From Comamonas halotolerans (GTDB lineage Bacteria; Pseudomonadota; Gammaproteobacteria; Burkholderiales; Burkholderiaceae_C): a DNA stretch of 64,000 nucleotides. Location: the NCBI RefSeq assembly GCF_030162935.1, contig NZ_JASAUZ010000023.1, positions 372,001-436,000 of the forward strand. Reading direction: 5' to 3'. This document shows positions 17,601 to 26,820 of the stretch, one piece after another; positions within the stretch are counted from its first letter, which is position 1; each line of letters opens with the position of its first letter. The notes beneath the pieces are model-generated. The model did no database searches, had not been told where the DNA came from, and saw only the letters and a list, made by a program, of their open reading frames with translations. A program made the translations under genes and the position numbers.

Positions 17601-20483
17601 GCCGTTCCCGGCGATAGCTGGCTCTGGCAGACTTTCTTGCTCAGTGACAGGCGGTGTTATGTCTGCAGTTGCATACCCCACCTCATCTGCGGGCGGCAAA
17701 ATCGGTGCAGAAATTCCATCTCCCGCACCTTCCAGCAAGGCCGAGAACTCATCGAAACTGATTTCTTCGGCCTCAGCAGGCGTAACTGTTTGCTCCAGGG
17801 GTTTCGCTTCTGCCCCTTCAGAGGATGGCTCGTCAAAAGCAGCATCCTGGTTTTCAGCACCGGTACTCAGTGAAAGCTCTGCAATATCCGCATCAGGCTC
17901 CTTGCCCGATACCTCCGCAGGCACGGCGCCTGCATCGGACAGTGACAGAGCTTCTGCAGCCAGTTGCTGACCTTCCTGCAACGCAGCAATCGGCTGTGCC
18001 ACATCCGACACAGCCCCCCCTTGCACAGCCTGCATATCCAAGGCCACAAAACGGTTATCCAGGCGCATAGCGTCTGCGCTGGCGCGGAAAGGCGCTGATT
18101 GCCACTGCTGCGCAGCGTTGGAATCAATCGCCTCCACCCAGGCTTCAAAACCGCGCAGAGCTTGCAGCGAAAGCTGCTGCATAGGCTCTGGCATAGCCTT
18201 TTGTTCTGCCAGCCAGGCATTGAGCATCTGCTCCATGGCCCACCCAGCCTGACCAAACTCGTCCAAGCCAACCATGCGTGAACTGCCTTTGAGCGTATGA
18301 AAGGCACGTCGCAACACGGTTTGTTCGCTCAAATTTGCTGGCTCCTGCGCCAGCACTTGCAAGGCAGCACGCCCATTGACCACAACTTCCCTGGCCTCTT
18401 CCAGGAAGATGCTCAGCAGCTCACTGTCGGTGTCTTCAGGCAGCGCCTCTAACTGCGCAGCAGGAGATGCAGCAACGGGCACTTGCGCTACCTCTGCGGG
18501 CTGCCCGGGAATTTCCCACTCTCCCAAGCTCTGATGGGGCTCTGGCAGCTCGGCCTGAGCACTGACATCATTGACCTCGGTTTCCTGCTGGTGTGCATCA
18601 GCAGCAGACATAACCGGGCTACCCAATAGTGCCGGCTCGACAATTTCCTCCAAGCGCTTCTGCGTCTCTGCTTGCTCGGTCTTTTCCGAAGCAGCATCAC
18701 TACTGCGCACACGCCCCATCAAGAGCTTGAGCTCGCCTTCCTGCTCATCAAACTCATAGAGTTTGCGCGCCATGTTGCGCTGGTAGCTGAGCATGTCGAT
18801 CAAAAAGCCCAATGCTCCCAAGCTGTTGCCCATTTTTTCGAACAGCACCTGCTGCTCTTCTTCGGGCACATCGCCTTGCTGCAAGCGTTCCACGTTCTGG
18901 CGCATGCGCACCATGGCCTGCGAAGCCGGATCCAGCCCCAGCACAGAGAGCACACCCCGCATTTGTGCCAAATGCGCTGCCACAGCAGCAAGCATGGATG
19001 TGTCCGCAGGGTTGCGGAAAAACTGGTCCAACAATTTCTCAGCTTCGGCGAGCGTGCCTCTGAGCTCCCCCACCACGCTACCCATGGTCTGCTGATCGCT
19101 CATTTGGCGATACAGATCCTCCATCCATGGCTCAAGGGGCTGCGCTGCTTCACCAGACAGGACAGCCTCCAGCCGTTTCGCCAATATGGTGCAGTGCTCC
19201 GTCATGGCTTCATCAGCCATCTCCAGCGATGCAAAGGCCGCTTGCAAATACAACACAGAAGTTGCCACTTCCATGGCTACTTCTGTGGATGGCGGATGAG
19301 CACGCGAAGACACACTGTGCATCACCTGCATCAGGGCTTTGGCCAGGCTTTCACTGTCAGGGTGCAATTTGGTGAGCGACTCGCATACCAATGTGAACTG
19401 ATCTACGGCAGGCTTGATCTTGTGAGCATCACCACCGGCCAAGCTCGACCAGATTTCTGTCGCCGCAGCAATGCGTTTGCGCGCCTGTGCCAGCAAGGCA
19501 GGATCAAAGCGGCCAAAGCGTGCTTGCTCGTAATTGACCACGCTATGACGCTGCAAGTCAAAGCTGCTATACACCGCCTGCCAAACTTTTGCTGCTTTGG
19601 CGGCATCCTTGCCAATGGCAGCTTGCGCACAAAAAAACAGCATGTCCTGCAACAAGCGCTCCGGCGCAACCGGATCATTTTTTGCAAGTGCTACCGACAC
19701 CATCAAGATACGTGATGCAACGCGCTTGGTGTAGTTGTCGATGCGGATGAGGCCATGGGCCATGGCATCGAAATACGCCCCAGCCACTTTCCAGAAAATA
19801 CGCATGACTGGCTCAGTCTGAGCCATGGCATACCCCAGGCATACACTGCACATCCGAGCACTGGCTGCTGCGACATCTTGTCCTTTGACGATTTGCAAAA
19901 CCGTCGCGTCCAGCATCTTGCGTGGCACCTGGTCATAGCTTAATGGTGAGATCTGAAAAGGTATCTCAGGATCACGCAGTCTGCGCTCGATGGGCCACAA
20001 ATCCGCCGGATGCACCTTACCTTCGTTGCCAAACAGTGCCTGCACATCGCGATACTGTGGAAACAAGGCCACTGCCGAAATATGCTTGCCCGCCAGGGTC
20101 GACTCCAGATACTCCAGCAAGGCAAAGCTGGCTTTTTCCAGCGTTTGTGCCACTGCCTCTGTGCAATCTGCCGGTTTTTGCACGTAATGCTGCAGCGCAG
20201 CTTCCATAGAGCGCAGCAGCAACGCTGGTTGCGGCAGCCCCACCATCTCCAGCGCTCCACTGGACTGGTGCAACTGCTGCTTGGCTGTACGCAATGGACT
20301 GCTATCCAATGCAGCCAGATCAGATTCACGAACCTCTTCAGCCTCACGCACGAAACGACGGGTAGCTTTGACGGCGCTATCCAGTGATTTGCGCAACTCT
20401 TCCAACACCCATGCCAATGGGCCTAAATCTTGTTGCCCGTAGGGGGCTTGTCCCTCAGGTGCAGTGACTTCAGTGGGTGACAT
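14607..20483 (-). CDS. chpA: Hybrid chemosensory histidine kinase for type IV pili (ChpA/PilL)
   Basis: 1958-residue CheA-type kinase controlling twitching motility. Domains in order: N-terminal Hpt-like bundle with H72 (QLHQSSGAL), a long degenerate helical region with a further Hpt-like site near H504 (AHLAQMRG), then Hpt domains at H728 (FHTLKGSSR), H1027 (AHSLAGSSA) and H1210 (LHTLKGSAR); acidic low-complexity linkers; CheA dimerisation helices; an ATPase domain near residues 1460-1660 with LLRNCVDHGIEL and SGRGIGMDVVRTEV; a CheW-like domain; and a C-terminal receiver with phospho-acceptor in LSDIEMPRMDG near residue 1882. ATG 20483 was chosen; earlier codons do not match. It is last in the Pil-Chp cluster. 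Confidence 0.95.
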   Translation of the reverse strand: MSPTEVTAPEGQAPYGQQDLGPLAWVLEELRKSLDSAVKATRRFVREAEEVRESDLAALDSSPLRTAKQQLHQSSGALEMVGLPQPALLLRSMEAALQHYVQKPADCTEAVAQTLEKASFALLEYLESTLAGKHISAVALFPQYRDVQALFGNEGKVHPADLWPIERRLRDPEIPFQISPLSYDQVPRKMLDATVLQIVKGQDVAAASARMCSVCLGYAMAQTEPVMRIFWKVAGAYFDAMAHGLIRIDNYTKRVASRILMVSVALAKNDPVAPERLLQDMLFFCAQAAIGKDAAKAAKVWQAVYSSFDLQRHSVVNYEQARFGRFDPALLAQARKRIAAATEIWSSLAGGDAHKIKPAVDQFTLVCESLTKLHPDSESLAKALMQVMHSVSSRAHPPSTEVAMEVATSVLYLQAAFASLEMADEAMTEHCTILAKRLEAVLSGEAAQPLEPWMEDLYRQMSDQQTMGSVVGELRGTLAEAEKLLDQFFRNPADTSMLAAVAAHLAQMRGVLSVLGLDPASQAMVRMRQNVERLQQGDVPEEEQQVLFEKMGNSLGALGFLIDMLSYQRNMARKLYEFDEQEGELKLLMGRVRSSDAASEKTEQAETQKRLEEIVEPALLGSPVMSAADAHQQETEVNDVSAQAELPEPHQSLGEWEIPGQPAEVAQVPVAASPAAQLEALPEDTDSELLSIFLEEAREVVVNGRAALQVLAQEPANLSEQTVLRRAFHTLKGSSRMVGLDEFGQAGWAMEQMLNAWLAEQKAMPEPMQQLSLQALRGFEAWVEAIDSNAAQQWQSAPFRASADAMRLDNRFVALDMQAVQGGAVSDVAQPIAALQEGQQLAAEALSLSDAGAVPAEVSGKEPDADIAELSLSTGAENQDAAFDEPSSEGAEAKPLEQTVTPAEAEEISFDEFSALLEGAGDGISAPILPPADEVGYATADITPPVTEQESLPEPAIAGNGALVPELQAAESEDDIKRIGDLSVPLALFNVYLGEAEGWSYRLLDALTAWQENVHEAQPEMVEVWAHSLAGSSATVGFTALSEVARKLEHALQHVASQPQGVPEQVQCFVRAAEEIRGLLHQFAAGFLHSASQEVQAGLQQILDTEPSFPEAADKAQQPEVEDLMIKPVPVPIAVMPQAQANVLDAGKATVLGGSEDDDIDAVNVIDPDLFPIFEEEAAELLPTLGGAMREWAAHPTRLEARSTLLRALHTLKGSARLAGAMRMGEMAHRLESAVQALEVDRVTSEQIEPLFARLDALEAGFNVLCAAETQDEREPVTAESSGEALTLTSDVQTTPQSEVPAAPSLAPVALAPVDLPKSALAGAVRQSAQQTVRVRSQLLDRLINEAGEVMIARSRLDERVDRMKSTLADLGLNLDKLRLQLRDLEVQAESQMQSRMQLSKDAGTEFDPLEFDRFTRVQELTRMMAESVNDVATVQRNLLRDVAGAEDDLVAQGRQARDLQRDLLRTRMVEFDSISERLYAVVRLTSKETGKQVTLGLSGGTIEMDRGVLERMVPAFEHLLRNCVDHGIELPEQRKAAGKTPMGKIDIQVHQEGNDVAVTFKDDGAGLNVRRIREKALSLGLISEDELVDSARAAQLVFMPGFTTAQQLSGVSGRGIGMDVVRTEVQALGGRIETVSEEGVGSTFRLLLPLTTAVTQVVMLRAGEFSVGVSASLVEVVRRVNLKDLEAAYRSGVLEDGGQRIPFFWAGAVWSQSSRSIEVGAGKTRPVIIFRSASQRIALHVDEVLGHQEVVVKHLGPQMSRLPGVTGMSVLASGAVVLIYNPVALTTVYGERIRQLGAGLPAMFDTLASGQLSPDVAAAAPVPGMLAASQVPMVMVVDDSITVRRVSQRLLQREGYRVVTAADGLQALEKLQDELPCVVLSDIEMPRMDGFDLLRNIRAQERLQHLPIIMITSRTAQKHRDHAMELGANHYLGKPYSDEALMGLVHHYAVGKPLPVQ

Positions 20484-20538
20484 CGTCCATCCTTGGCATG
20501 TTTCAGCCGCATTTCTTAGTGCAATCGAAAACTTGGCC

Positions 20539-22779
20539 TCAAGCAATCTTGAAGCGAGATACCGACTGGCGCAGCTCTTCAGCCATGTGCGCCAAATCTC
20601 GCACTTGCTCTGCGGTACTGCGGGTGCTATCTCCTGTTTGTTCGGTCACTGCAAAAATATGCTGAATATTGCCTGCTACAGCGTTGGCCAGCTCGGCTTC
20701 ACTTTGTGTAGTCTTTGAGATCTGCTCAATAAGTTCTGCCAGGCGGCGTGAAACGCTGTCAATTTCCGTCAGTGCGGTACCTGCAGAGTCAGACAGCCGT
20801 GCGCCCTCGACCACGCCTTGTGTCGAGCGCTCCATCGCAGCCACCGCATCCTGTGTGTCGGTCTGAATGGTCTTCACCAGAGCCGAGATCTGCCGTGTGG
20901 CATCGGCTGAACGTTCCGCCAGTCGTTGCACTTCTTCCGCAACCACCGAGAAGCCGCGTCCTGCTTCACCCGCCGAAGCGGCCTGAATGGCGGCATTCAG
21001 CGCCAGCACGTTGGTCTGTTCTGTAATGTCAGAAATCAGTTCCGTGATTTCACCAATTTCCTGGGAAGATTCCCCCAGTCGCTTGATGCGTTTGGACGTT
21101 TCCTGGATCTGATCACGAATAGCGTTCATACCGCCAATCGTGTTTTGTACCGCCTGCTGCCCTTGCTCTGCCGCTTGCAGTGATTGGCGCGCCACGGTTG
21201 CGGATTCCTGGGCCTGTTCGGACACCACGTTAATACGGGTGGCCATATCCAAAATCGACTTGCCAGTCTCACGAATTTCACGCAACTGCTCTGCTGAAGT
21301 AGCCAACAGTTCCGACGACGTCGTATCAACCAGGGTCGTTGTTTGAGACACGCGCTGCACAGTGTTTTGCACGTTCCCCACGAGCAGTCGCAACTCTTCA
21401 ACCGTGTAGTTCACCGAGTCCGCAATGGCACCAGTAATGTCTTCCGTCACCGTTGCCTCTTGCGTCAAATCACCTTCGGCCACATTTTGCAGCTCGTTCA
21501 TCAAGCGCAAAATAGCGGCTTGGTTGGCATCGTTGACCCGCTTGGCTTCTTGCTCTTGATAGCGTGCCAGGCGCTGCTGCTGCTCGGCCAGCACTTGACG
21601 CTGCCGACTATCAAGCAATTGCACGCGCGAAATGCCCACGCCGCACGCCAATACGAGAAGCGCAAGAAAGACCAACAAGCCCATCTGAGTCAAAGAAATA
21701 CCCGCTTGGCTGGAGAGCTTCTCCTGCAAGTTCTCCAACTGAGAACGCAGTGGTTCACTATCACCAATAATGGTGTTTTGCGCTTCGCGAGCTGCAACCA
21801 AGCCCTGCAAGTTACCCAAAATCGATGTTGCTTGCGTGCTGGTTTCTTCATACTCTTTCAGCATGATCTTCAGCTGTTCACGCACCTGTGAGTCGCGTGA
21901 CGCTGGCAAACGCAGCTCTGCGTTACCGTTGAGCAGCCCTTCGGCAAGCTCCTTGAAGGAGTTCAGGTCACGCCCCAGCAAAAACACAGCCTCAGGGCTG
22001 ACGCCATCAACTGTCTGGAATTCATTGGCCGACTTGCCAATGCGCTGAGTCAGCATCAGCAACTGGCTGGAGGCTGCAATTTCTGCCGAAGAGGCTCCAA
22101 GCTGCAACTTGGAATTAGCAACCGCCTCTGCCAACTCCAGCAAGCTGGATGATTGGCGGTTGATAGAACGCAAGGCATCACCAGCCTGCGTCAACACGTT
22201 TTTTTGCTCCAGAACTGCCTTTGCGTTCTTTTCAGCACGTTGTGCCAAGGAGCTAACTGCGCCCAACTCATCTGAGAAAGAGGCATCCAAGCTTTGCACG
22301 CCAAGTTCTTCATCACCTTGGGTCAATGCACGCACATTGCGCCCCAAAACACTTGCACTGTTTTGCAATTCAACGAAAGCTTGCTCTTTGCCCAGCAAAG
22401 CCTGAGTCACAGATTTCGCCAAACGTTGCGACTGCATCAGTGACTGGCCTGTGGCAGCCAGTTGCTTGGCCGATCGGTCTGCTTGCTGCAACACCCAGCC
22501 TGCAACAATGGCCAGCAACACCACGACCAAGGCCAACAGGGTCAATAACCGGCGTTGGTGGGAAGCAGCAGGTGCCGTCCCCATGAAAGGCAAATGGATG
22601 CGGCCTTGCTCCATTGGCAATTCATCCATCAATGCCGTGTCTTGCACGCTTTGCAATGTATCAGCAGTTAGAGGTTGCGGCGGAGTGTCGTCTACTTGCG
22701 CACTACCCACTTCCACGCTCTCATCTAAAGAAGTGGATTTACGGCGAAAAATATTGCTGACCTGCTGGACAAAGGACAT
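20539..22779 (-). CDS. pilJ: Type IV pilus methyl-accepting chemotaxis protein PilJ
   Basis: 746-residue chemoreceptor of the Pil-Chp system. A cytoplasmic start is followed by TM1 ([20 protein letters not shown], about residues 78-98), a periplasmic region with two PilJ-type helical modules (for example [18 protein letters not shown]), TM2 ([15 protein letters not shown]), a HAMP-like segment, and the signalling hairpin with [26 protein letters not shown] 22779 has GAGG about seven bases upstream; the earlier in-frame codon is TTG. Its C terminus (SVSRFKIA) shows no methylesterase-docking pentapeptide. Confidence 0.96.
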   Translation of the reverse strand: MSFVQQVSNIFRRKSTSLDESVEVGSAQVDDTPPQPLTADTLQSVQDTALMDELPMEQGRIHLPFMGTAPAASHQRRLLTLLALVVVLLAIVAGWVLQQADRSAKQLAATGQSLMQSQRLAKSVTQALLGKEQAFVELQNSASVLGRNVRALTQGDEELGVQSLDASFSDELGAVSSLAQRAEKNAKAVLEQKNVLTQAGDALRSINRQSSSLLELAEAVANSKLQLGASSAEIAASSQLLMLTQRIGKSANEFQTVDGVSPEAVFLLGRDLNSFKELAEGLLNGNAELRLPASRDSQVREQLKIMLKEYEETSTQATSILGNLQGLVAAREAQNTIIGDSEPLRSQLENLQEKLSSQAGISLTQMGLLVFLALLVLACGVGISRVQLLDSRQRQVLAEQQQRLARYQEQEAKRVNDANQAAILRLMNELQNVAEGDLTQEATVTEDITGAIADSVNYTVEELRLLVGNVQNTVQRVSQTTTLVDTTSSELLATSAEQLREIRETGKSILDMATRINVVSEQAQESATVARQSLQAAEQGQQAVQNTIGGMNAIRDQIQETSKRIKRLGESSQEIGEITELISDITEQTNVLALNAAIQAASAGEAGRGFSVVAEEVQRLAERSADATRQISALVKTIQTDTQDAVAAMERSTQGVVEGARLSDSAGTALTEIDSVSRRLAELIEQISKTTQSEAELANAVAGNIQHIFAVTEQTGDSTRSTAEQVRDLAHMAEELRQSVSRFKIA

Positions 22780-22803
22780 GCTCAACCTCGAAGGATCAAA
22801 AGA

Positions 22804-23346
22804 TCAGATGCGAATGCTTAGGAATTCCGGCGTTTGCACCAACTGCTGTAACTGCAATACCTGCCACACAGCATTTGCACGATCGGTATAACGTTCACCG
22901 ACAATACCCGGCAGGCACGGTTGCTCGTCCTGCGTTGCCTCAAGGGCTGTTGAGATAAAGTCATTGCTGCTACGCAAACCCAACAACTCATCCACAACCA
23001 ATGCCACGTTCACCTGCAAAGCAGGGTTGATGGTCAGCAGGCTCAGCTCGTGCAAGGCCTGCTCTTTGCGCTCCACGGGATGCCCGAGATAAGCGCTCAG
23101 ATCTACGACGCCTGTCAGACCTCCACGCAAATTGGCGACCCCCCAGAACCAGGCCTTGGTATACGGCACATGCATCACACCGGGCCAAGCAAAGATTTCA
23201 CCAGCCTGCTCAAGAGGTAGTAAGTAGTTGCGTGCCCCCGCTTGCACCGCCAACCAGCTCGCACCTTGGACCTGATTGGTGCGCGCCGCTTGTAAGCGCT
23301 CAGCCAGGCGAGTCTGCAATTCACGCAACGCTTGTCGATTTGCCAT
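22804..23346 (-). CDS. pilI: CheW-like adaptor PilI
   Basis: 180-residue CheW-domain protein that would link PilJ to the ChpA kinase. Seen motifs include YLLPLEQAGEIFAWPG, WFWGVANLRGGLTGVVDLSAYLG (typical CheW core) and VALVVDELLGLRSS. It lies 24 bases before pilJ and 15 bases after pilH on the same strand. Confidence 0.94.
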   Translation of the reverse strand: MANRQALRELQTRLAERLQAARTNQVQGASWLAVQAGARNYLLPLEQAGEIFAWPGVMHVPYTKAWFWGVANLRGGLTGVVDLSAYLGHPVERKEQALHELSLLTINPALQVNVALVVDELLGLRSSNDFISTALEATQDEQPCLPGIVGERYTDRANAVWQVLQLQQLVQTPEFLSIRI

Positions 23347-23361
23347 GGCTACTCACTCAAC

Positions 23362-23733
23362 TCAAGTGTTTTGCAACGCGGCAATCTTGACTTGCAGCTC
23401 ATGGGGATCGACCGGTTTGGTGATGTAATCACACGCCCCTTGACGCAACCCCCAGACCCGATCAGTCTCCTGGTTTTTACTGGTGCACATGATGATGGGT
23501 ACGCCCGCATATTTGGTGTCGCGTGCGATGATTCGTGTAAGCTGAAAACCGTTCTGCCCCGGCATCACTACATCCATCAAGATGAGATCCGGTTTTTCTT
23601 CACTCAGACGCGCCATTGCTTCTTGGGCATTTTCCGCAGTACGTACCTGATAGCCTTGCTTTTGCAGCAAGCCAGTTAAATACATCAACTCTGTTTTCGA
23701 GTCGTCCACTACCAGAACCTTTTGAATGGTCAT
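23362..23733 (-). CDS. pilH: Twitching motility response regulator PilH
   Basis: 123-residue single-domain CheY-like regulator. The acidic pair is in VLVVDDSKTE, the phospho-acceptor Asp in LILMDVVMPGQNG, and the conserved Lys in DYITKPVDP. AGGAGAGG precedes ATG 23733, which settles the start against longer in-frame codons. It sits between pilG and pilI. Confidence 0.94.
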   Translation of the reverse strand: MTIQKVLVVDDSKTELMYLTGLLQKQGYQVRTAENAQEAMARLSEEKPDLILMDVVMPGQNGFQLTRIIARDTKYAGVPIIMCTSKNQETDRVWGLRQGACDYITKPVDPHELQVKIAALQNT

Positions 23734-23758
23734 GGCCCTCTCCTCTCGTTTTTTCAAT

Positions 23759-24157
23759 TCAATTAACCGCCGCAGCCATCCGTCCAAACTGCTGCACAGC
23801 TTGCAACAGCTGATCTTTTGTAAATGGCTTGGTGAGGTACTCCTGACAGCCAACCATGCGTCCGCGGGCCTTGTCAAAAACGCCATCCTTGGAGGAAAGC
23901 ATGACAATGGGCGTGTCAGAGAAATGGGCGTTGCGCTTGATGATGGCGCAGGTCTGATAGCCGTCTAGCTTCGGCATCAAGATATCGCAGAAGATAAGCT
24001 GTGGCTGAAAGTCGTTCACCTTCGCCAGTGCATCAAAGCCATCTTCTGCAAGCAGCACTTCGTGGCCGCCTTGCTTGAGAAAAATCTCGGCACTTCGTCG
24101 TATGGTGTTGCTATCGTCCACCACCAACACTTTGAAAGATGCTCCTGCTGTACTCAA
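23759..24157 (-). CDS. pilG: Twitching motility response regulator PilG
   Basis: 132-residue single-domain receiver. VLVVDDSNTIRRSA, the phospho-acceptor in IFCDILMPKLDGY and the Lys in EYLTKPFTKDQ match PilG. In Pseudomonas PilG promotes pilus extension, and PilH opposes it. It is the first gene of the pilG-pilH-pilI-pilJ-chpA run; a rubredoxin gene lies 63 bases upstream on the same strand. Confidence 0.94.
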   Translation of the reverse strand: MSTAGASFKVLVVDDSNTIRRSAEIFLKQGGHEVLLAEDGFDALAKVNDFQPQLIFCDILMPKLDGYQTCAIIKRNAHFSDTPIVMLSSKDGVFDKARGRMVGCQEYLTKPFTKDQLLQAVQQFGRMAAAVN

Positions 24158-24220
24158 TTTGAAATGCCCCTTGGGTTATAAAAAATCCCCCGACAGGGCT
24201 GTGCAGCACCTGTCTCCCTC

Positions 24221-24394
24221 TCAAATCTCGACCATCTCAAAGTCTGACTTGCTTACAGCACATTCGGGGCACGTCCAATCATCTGGCACATCCTCCCAAC
24301 GAGTCCCTGCCGGTATGCCGTGTTCAGGGTCTCCCACTGATTCGTCATACATCCAGCCACAAATCAAACACATCCAAGTTTTAGGGTCAGTCAC
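24221..24394 (-). CDS. Rubredoxin
   Basis: 57-residue rubredoxin, an iron-sulfur electron carrier of the cytoplasm. The four iron ligands are C9 and C12 (CLICG) and C42 and C45 (CPEC), with the family segments AGTRWEDVPDDW and SKSDFEMVEI. An in-frame stop two codons upstream forces the start to GTG 24394 or to the internal ATG just before CLICG; GTG gives the better family length. It lies between thiD (divergent) and pilG (same strand). The redox partner is not evident nearby. Confidence 0.92.
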   Translation of the reverse strand: MTDPKTWMCLICGWMYDESVGDPEHGIPAGTRWEDVPDDWTCPECAVSKSDFEMVEI

Positions 24395-24484
24395 AGCTTA
24401 AAGTCGCATCCAATAGAATGCAACGATTGTATCTAGGCACCTACCTTCCCCCTCTTGACAGAGCGGCGGTCATTGGGACAACGC

Positions 24485-25477
24485 ATGGCATTTCAGCCCC
24501 CAGCAGTTCCAACTGCAAATAACACCCCCGACAACAGCTCTGAAACCGTTCTCGCGCAGCCCATGTGTGTGATGTGTTTCAACGCTTGCGACCCTAGCGG
24601 AGCAGGCGGTCTGACAGCGGACATCACTACCATTGCTTCAGTTGGCGGCCATCCCGTGGCTGTCGTCACAGGCGTAGTCGTCAGAGACACTAGCCATGTG
24701 TTTTCACACACGGCCATCGATGATGAAACCCTCACCGATCAAGCACGCACGGTGCTGGAAGACATTCCTGTACGCGCCATCAAAGTCGGCTTTGCGGGCA
24801 GCCCTGCCAACCTGGCTGCCATTGCCGAACTGGCGAGCGATTACCCGGACATTCCTATCGTCAGTTACATGCCGGATCTGTCCTGGTGGCAAGGTGATGG
24901 TCTCGAAGAATATCTGGATGCCTTCCAAGCTCTTGTCATGCCTCAAACTTCTGTGTTGGTTGGTAACCACGGCACACTCAGCCGATGGCTCCTTCCTGAC
25001 TGGAGCCACAGCCGTGCTCCTACCGCGCGTGACATTGCCAAAGCGGCTGAAACGCTGGATGTGCCCTTTGTGCTTGTCACAGGTATTCCACTGGCCGAGC
25101 AACATATCGACAACGTCCTTGCATCGACCGAAACCGTTATAGGTAGCAGCAAATTTGAACTGTTTGACGGCAGCTTCAATGGCGCGGGCGACACTTTGTC
25201 CGCAGCGCTCACAGCCCTGCTCGCCGCTGGCAATGATCTTGGAGCAGCGGCGCAGGAAGCGCTGGATTATCTGGACCGCAGCCTGGGCAGCGGCTTTCGC
25301 CCCGGCATGGGACAGCTCATACCCGACCGCATGTTCTGGGCGCAGCCTGAAGAAGGTGTCGAAACTAGCGAAAGCGGCGAAGATACCGAGTCAACACCGT
25401 CCACTATTCCCTCCCCCGAGGAGAATCAACCGCCCCTTGAGGGCTTTGTGATGCCTTCCCATGACACAAAACACTGA
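24485..25477 (+). CDS. thiD: Hydroxymethylpyrimidine/phosphomethylpyrimidine kinase family protein
   Basis: Ribokinase-fold kinase of thiamine synthesis. It has [20 protein letters not shown] near the N terminus and the anion-hole motif [11 protein letters not shown] near the C-terminal part. About 330 residues, longer than the usual 260-280, because of an N-terminal tail and an acidic Ser/Glu/Pro-rich C-terminal tail of about 45 residues. The usual substrate-side DPVM segment reads MPDLSWW here, so the exact substrate is less certain. Start is ATG 24485, with TTG 24455 possible. The 3' end overlaps hemL by 17 bases. Confidence 0.82.
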   Translation: MAFQPPAVPTANNTPDNSSETVLAQPMCVMCFNACDPSGAGGLTADITTIASVGGHPVAVVTGVVVRDTSHVFSHTAIDDETLTDQARTVLEDIPVRAIKVGFAGSPANLAAIAELASDYPDIPIVSYMPDLSWWQGDGLEEYLDAFQALVMPQTSVLVGNHGTLSRWLLPDWSHSRAPTARDIAKAAETLDVPFVLVTGIPLAEQHIDNVLASTETVIGSSKFELFDGSFNGAGDTLSAALTALLAAGNDLGAAAQEALDYLDRSLGSGFRPGMGQLIPDRMFWAQPEEGVETSESGEDTESTPSTIPSPEENQPPLEGFVMPSHDTKH

Positions 25478-26765
25478 TCTCAATCAACCATTGTTCGAGC
25501 GCGCCAAAGGCGTTATCCCAGGTGGTGTGAACTCACCTGTCCGTGCTTTCAATGCCGTCGGTGGTATCCCCCGTTTTGTGAAACGCGCCCAAGGCCCCTA
25601 CTTCTGGGACACCAATGACCAGCAGTTTGTGGACTACATCGGCTCCTGGGGTCCCATGATCCTGGGCCACGGCCACCCCGAAGTGCTGCAAGCCGTGCAA
25701 GCAGCCGTCCTGGAAGGTTTCAGCTTCGGAGCGCCAACGGAGCGCGAAGTCGTGCTCGCCGAAAAAATCCGTGAGCTGGTGCCTTCCATGGAAATGGTGC
25801 GCATGGTCTCCTCCGGCACCGAAGCAGGTATGAGCGCTCTGCGTCTGGCACGTGGCTACACCGGCCGCAACAAGATCATCAAGTTCAATGGCTGCTACCA
25901 CGGCCATGCCGACTCGCTGCTGGTCAAAGCTGGCTCGGGCCTGGCTACCTTTGGCGCATCTTCATCCGCCGGCGTGCCTGCAGATGTGGTTAAAGACACT
26001 ATCGTGCTGGAATACAACGATATCGCCCAGCTGGAAGAAGCTTTTGCCAAGATAGGGCATGAAGTTGCCTGTGTCATCATGGAACCCATTGCTGGCAACA
26101 TGAACTTTGTGCGTGCGTCTGTGGAATTCACCCGCCGCATCCGCGAACTGACCAAAGAGTATGGCGCCTTGATGATCTACGACGAAGTCATGACTGGCTT
26201 CCGAGTGGCTCTTGGCTGCGCGCAAAGCCTGTATGCCAAGGAAATTGATGGCTTTGAACCTGATCTGACCGTGATGGGCAAGGTCATTGGTGGTGGCATG
26301 CCCATGGCAGCTTTTGGTGGCCGCCGTGAAATCATGGAAAAGCTTTCACCCCTGGGCCCGGTCTACCAGGCTGGGACGCTTTCAGGCAATCCGATCGCCA
26401 CGGCATGTGGATTGAAGACACTGGAGCTGATCGGCCAACCTGGATTCCATTCAGAGCTGCATTTGAAGACCGGTCACCTGATGCAAGGCCTGAAGGCGGA
26501 AGCTGATGAGGCAGGCATTCCATTCAGCATCGACTGGCAAGGTGGTCTGTTCGGCTTTTACCTGCTGCCAGAGCTGCCTAGCAGCTACCACGCGGTCATG
26601 AAAACCGACGGCGCCCTGTTCAACAAGTTCTACCATGGCATGCTGTCACGAGGCCACTACTTTGCACCCGCTCTGTATGAAGCCGGGTTCGTGAGTGCCG
26701 CACATACCGAAGCCGATATTGACCGCACCATTGAAGCAGCACGCGAAGTGTTCAAGACACTGTAA
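25461..26765 (+). CDS. hemL: Glutamate-1-semialdehyde 2,1-aminomutase
   Basis: PLP enzyme of the C5 heme pathway that makes 5-aminolevulinate. 434 residues. It starts with the typical [18 protein letters not shown] region; the PLP-binding lysine is K274 in [15 protein letters not shown], and [15 protein letters not shown] is also present. It overlaps the thiD end by 17 bases and so is probably co-transcribed with it. A strong hairpin follows 18 bases after the stop. Confidence 0.98.
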   Translation: MTQNTDLNQPLFERAKGVIPGGVNSPVRAFNAVGGIPRFVKRAQGPYFWDTNDQQFVDYIGSWGPMILGHGHPEVLQAVQAAVLEGFSFGAPTEREVVLAEKIRELVPSMEMVRMVSSGTEAGMSALRLARGYTGRNKIIKFNGCYHGHADSLLVKAGSGLATFGASSSAGVPADVVKDTIVLEYNDIAQLEEAFAKIGHEVACVIMEPIAGNMNFVRASVEFTRRIRELTKEYGALMIYDEVMTGFRVALGCAQSLYAKEIDGFEPDLTVMGKVIGGGMPMAAFGGRREIMEKLSPLGPVYQAGTLSGNPIATACGLKTLELIGQPGFHSELHLKTGHLMQGLKAEADEAGIPFSIDWQGGLFGFYLLPELPSSYHAVMKTDGALFNKFYHGMLSRGHYFAPALYEAGFVSAAHTEADIDRTIEAAREVFKTL

Positions 26766-26783
26766 GCACTGTTTTGGACGCTG

Positions 26784-26820
26784 ATCAAGCCCCGCACGCT
26801 AGATGCTTGCGGGGCTTGAT
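26784..26820. terminator. Bidirectional hairpin terminator between hemL and tag
   Basis: ATCAAGCCCCGCA at 26784-26796 and TGCGGGGCTTGAT at 26808-26820 form a perfect 13-base-pair stem with an 11-base loop. A-T pairs at the base give T-rich ends in both directions. It ends directly at the tag stop codon and closes both convergent genes. Confidence 0.85.

Noticed and set aside
24455-24460. TTGACA just before thiD as a perfect -35 box.
   Set aside because: No -10 box is found 16-18 bases further on; the thiD start lies only 24 bases downstream, so it cannot serve a normal promoter for thiD.
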